From Cytophagales bacterium (lineage in GTDB: Bacteria; Bacteroidota; Bacteroidia; Cytophagales; Cyclobacteriaceae): a stretch of DNA of 5,968 nucleotides. The notes below the pieces were generated by a model that was not told the origin of the DNA, searched no databases, and saw nothing but the letters and a program-made list of their open reading frames with translations. This document shows positions 3,526-5,968 of the stretch, one piece after another. Position numbers and translations under genes: made by a program. Positions within the stretch are counted from its first letter, which is position 1. Every line of letters begins with the position of its first letter. The stretch is from NCBI GenBank assembly GCA_003537495.1, contig DPSB01000159.1, positions 1-5,968 of the forward strand. The letters are read 5' to 3'.

Positions 3526-5968
3526 ATGAGTGAAGAAATCCTCAAAGCCCTCACCCAATTATTTGCGATTATTACCAAGCAGGATGGCGGGGTTTCAGAG
3601 AATGAACGCCAGTTTGTAATTGATTTCTTTCAGCAAGAACTTGAAAAGTCGGCCATTGCAGGGTATCTCGAATTGTACGATAGCATGTCGGGCTACTCCG
3701 AACAGCAAACTCCCCACGTAGACGACAAAAGTAACAAACTCACCTCCGTTAAAGATTCTATCAAAACACTTGCGATCTGTAAAAAGATCAATAAAACGCT
3801 TGCGCAAAAACAAAAAGTAATTGTACTGAATAAACTTCTGGAACTGGTTGGCTCTGATAAACACTTCACGCCCCAGCGTATGGAAATTGTAAACACGGTA
3901 TCTACTGTGTTTAACATTGTTCAAGACGAATATAAATTGATTGAAAGTTTTGTAATCTCGGACGATCCCGGTAAACTCAATTTCAAAGATATTCTGGTTG
4001 CTGATGAGGGCACTCAAAAAATTGTTCCACTTCAAAAGCACATTCATACACATGTACATGGCCACCTGATTTTTCTTCGCGTAAGCAGTGTAGGCATGTA
4101 CTTTGTTAAATATCAGGGTGCCGATGCTAACGTGTTGAATGGATTTACCATGAAACCCGGTCGCATTTATCTTTTTTCGCAGGGTAGCACTATTAAAACA
4201 CCGGATGGTAGCGCGTTGTACTACAGCGATCTTGTTGCCGAGTTTAATGAAGAGTTTCAAGCTACCCGGCTTTCTTTTTCTGCCAAAGTTGAAGAATACA
4301 AATTCAGCAATGGTGTAATTGGCATTCGCGATATAAAAATTTCGGAAGGCCCCGGTAAGTTAATTGGAATTATGGGGGCGAGTGGTGCTGGTAAAACCAC
4401 CTTGCTAAACATTCTTGCGGGCCTTGAGAAACCCAACAAAGGCCAGATTAAAATTAATGGCTTCGACATTCATACCGAAAAACGTAAAGTAGAAGGTGTG
4501 ATCGGGTATGTATCGCAAGATGATTTGCTGATTGAGGAACTTACGGTATATCAAAACCTATACTATAACGCCAAGCTTTGCTTTGCCAACCTGAACGAAA
4601 CCGAAATTGATTTTCGGGTAATGAAAGTATTGGAAGATCTGGGCCTGGATCAGCGTAAAGATTTGAAGGTAGGTAGTGTTTTAGACAAAAAGATAAGTGG
4701 CGGTCAGCGTAAGCGATTAAACATTGCATTGGAATTGGTGCGTCAGCCCGCCATTCTGTTTTTAGATGAACCAACCTCGGGCCTCTCCTCACGCGATTCA
4801 GAAAATGTAATTGACTTGCTCAAAGAGCTTTCGCTAAAAGGCAAATTAATTTTTGTAGTTATTCATCAACCTTCATCCGACATCTATAAAATGTTCGATA
4901 AGATGTTGATTATGGATACCGGTGGATATCCGGCCTATTATGGCAACCCGGTAGAAGCTGTTACTTATTTTAAGAAAGCAACACACCAGGTAGATAGCAA
5001 CCGCGGCCAATGCGAATTGTGTGGCAACGTAACACCCGAGCAGATTTTTAACATCATGGAAGCAAAGGTGGTGGATGAATACGGGCAACCTACATTCAAA
5101 AGAAAAATAACTCCGGCACAATGGTATGAGATGTACAGCCTGATACCGCGCTCGCCTAAGGTAGAAGAGGTAAAAGAAATTCCACCGCGTAGCCTCCACA
5201 TTCCATCCCGCATTTTTCAAACGTTCATTTTCGCTACGCGCGATTTCCTGGCCAAGCTTAGCAACCGGCAATACTTGCTTATTAATTTGCTGGAAGCACC
5301 TTTATTAGCCGTGCTGCTTGCATTTGTTATTCGCTATCGCAGTGCGCCCGATGGTTCTGAATATTTGTTTCGCTACAACGAAAACTTTCCGGCCTTTATG
5401 CTTATGGCCATTATTGTGGCCTTGTTTATGGGCCTCACGGTAAGTGCCGAAGAAATTATCCGCGACCGGAAAATTCTGAAACGGGAATCTTTTCTGAATC
5501 TGAGTTGGAGCAGCTACCTGTTTTCCAAACTCGGTATTTTGTTTTTACTCTCCGCAGTACAAACACTCACCTTTATCATAATCGGTAATTGGATTTTGGA
5601 AATACAGGGCATGACATGGGCCTTCTGGCTGATGTTGTTTACCGTATCATGTTTTGCCAATGTGTTAGGATTAAATATTTCATCCGCTTTTAATTCGGCT
5701 GTAACGGTTTATGTACTAATTCCTTTGCTGCTTATTCCGCAAATGATTTTAAGTGGACTGTTATTTGATTTTGACAAACTCAATCACCTGCTCAGTACAA
5801 AAGGCAAAGTGCCGCTGGTTGCTGATTTAATGACCTCGCGCTGGGCCTACGAAGCCATGGCCGTGCACCAGTTTAAAAATAATGAGTTTGAAAAAACTTA
5901 TTTTGACTACGAACGCGGAGAAGCCATAGCCGATTACAAAGCGGCCTACCTGGCCGATGAATTAAAAA
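3526..5968 (+). CDS. TerB-like/ABCG-type ABC transporter fusion, ATPase plus membrane domain (3' truncated by window edge)
   Basis: The frame is open from ATG 3526 to the window end: 814 residues with no stop. Residues 1-140 resemble a TerB-type helical domain, with a DGGVSENE motif (20-27) and a similar second element (KHFTPQRME, 112-120). Residues 146-245 form a beta-rich segment containing HIHTHVHGH (172-180) and LNGFTMKPGRIYLFSQGS (204-221), faintly reminiscent of an FHA fold. The ATPase (about 255-480) is complete: Walker A GASGAGKT (284-291), Q-loop Gln331, signature SGGQRKR (391-397), Walker B LFLDEP (411-416), D-loop GLSS (419-422, where GLDS is usual) and switch His447 in IHQPS. SGGQRKR and IHQPS mark the ABCG class. 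A linker holds CELC (496-499). Hydrophobic spans at about 585-603, 622-640, 666-690, 697-717 and 722-746 are membrane segments; the last one or two expected helices lie beyond the edge. The substrate is unknown. Similar large fusions occur in Bacteroidota, to my recollection without assigned function. Confidence 0.93.
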   Translation, partial: MSEEILKALTQLFAIITKQDGGVSENERQFVIDFFQQELEKSAIAGYLELYDSMSGYSEQQTPHVDDKSNKLTSVKDSIKTLAICKKINKTLAQKQKVIVLNKLLELVGSDKHFTPQRMEIVNTVSTVFNIVQDEYKLIESFVISDDPGKLNFKDILVADEGTQKIVPLQKHIHTHVHGHLIFLRVSSVGMYFVKYQGADANVLNGFTMKPGRIYLFSQGSTIKTPDGSALYYSDLVAEFNEEFQATRLSFSAKVEEYKFSNGVIGIRDIKISEGPGKLIGIMGASGAGKTTLLNILAGLEKPNKGQIKINGFDIHTEKRKVEGVIGYVSQDDLLIEELTVYQNLYYNAKLCFANLNETEIDFRVMKVLEDLGLDQRKDLKVGSVLDKKISGGQRKRLNIALELVRQPAILFLDEPTSGLSSRDSENVIDLLKELSLKGKLIFVVIHQPSSDIYKMFDKMLIMDTGGYPAYYGNPVEAVTYFKKATHQVDSNRGQCELCGNVTPEQIFNIMEAKVVDEYGQPTFKRKITPAQWYEMYSLIPRSPKVEEVKEIPPRSLHIPSRIFQTFIFATRDFLAKLSNRQYLLINLLEAPLLAVLLAFVIRYRSAPDGSEYLFRYNENFPAFMLMAIIVALFMGLTVSAEEIIRDRKILKRESFLNLSWSSYLFSKLGILFLLSAVQTLTFIIIGNWILEIQGMTWAFWLMLFTVSCFANVLGLNISSAFNSAVTVYVLIPLLLIPQMILSGLLFDFDKLNHLLSTKGKVPLVADLMTSRWAYEAMAVHQFKNNEFEKTYFDYERGEAIADYKAAYLADELK

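Noticed and set aside
3221..3578. Minus-strand open frames 3221-3457 and 3390-3578
   Set aside because: They are antisense to the SiaC-like gene and the start of the transporter; no domain or family resemblance.
3595..4260. Minus-strand open frame of 221 codons opposite the transporter N-terminus, with others at 3693-3917, 4257-4469, 4541-4792, 4873-5271 and 4965-5213
   Set aside because: All lie antisense to a continuous plus-strand frame with clear ABCG motifs. Their translations show no recognisable domain and have shadow-type composition.

Overview
The window looks like chromosomal DNA of a member of the Bacteroidota, probably of the Cytophagales type. This is inferred from the gene families present (a SiaC/DUF1987 protein, a very large TerB-ABCG fusion, an NHxNxxLD-type acyltransferase), the moderate GC content, the absence of recognisable Shine-Dalgarno sequences before the starts, and two GTG starts. 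No mobile element, CRISPR array, tRNA or rRNA was seen.

Layout. (1) The left edge holds the last 15 codons of an unidentified plus-strand gene (1-48). Five bases later a membrane-associated lysophospholipid/glycerophosphate-type acyltransferase begins with GTG (54-1097). (2) A saccharopine dehydrogenase/reductase-family protein lies on the minus strand (2422 down to 1091). It overlaps the acyltransferase tail-to-tail by 7 bases. (3) A 216-base AT-rich divergent intergenic region (2423-2638) carries two inverted repeats and a weak Bacteroidota-type promoter candidate. (4) A closely spaced plus-strand run follows: cytidine deaminase cdd (2639-3109), a SiaC-family small regulatory phosphoprotein (3131-3493, GTG start), and a large multidomain ABC transporter (3526 to beyond the right edge). 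Gaps are 21 and 32 bases, so these three are probably co-transcribed.

The transporter is the main item. Its frame is open without a stop from 3526 to the end of the window (814 codons). In order it has an N-terminal TerB-like helical domain, a beta-rich middle segment with five alternating histidines, a complete ABCG-type ATPase, a linker with a CxxC pair, and at least five membrane segments. The many minus-strand open frames opposite it are shadows.

How the genes work together: cdd is pyrimidine salvage and may simply share a transcript. The SiaC-like protein next to a transporter with two extra N-terminal domains could form a phosphorylation-controlled export or envelope module, but this is inference. 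No SiaB-type kinase, SiaA-type phosphatase or diguanylate cyclase is visible in the window.
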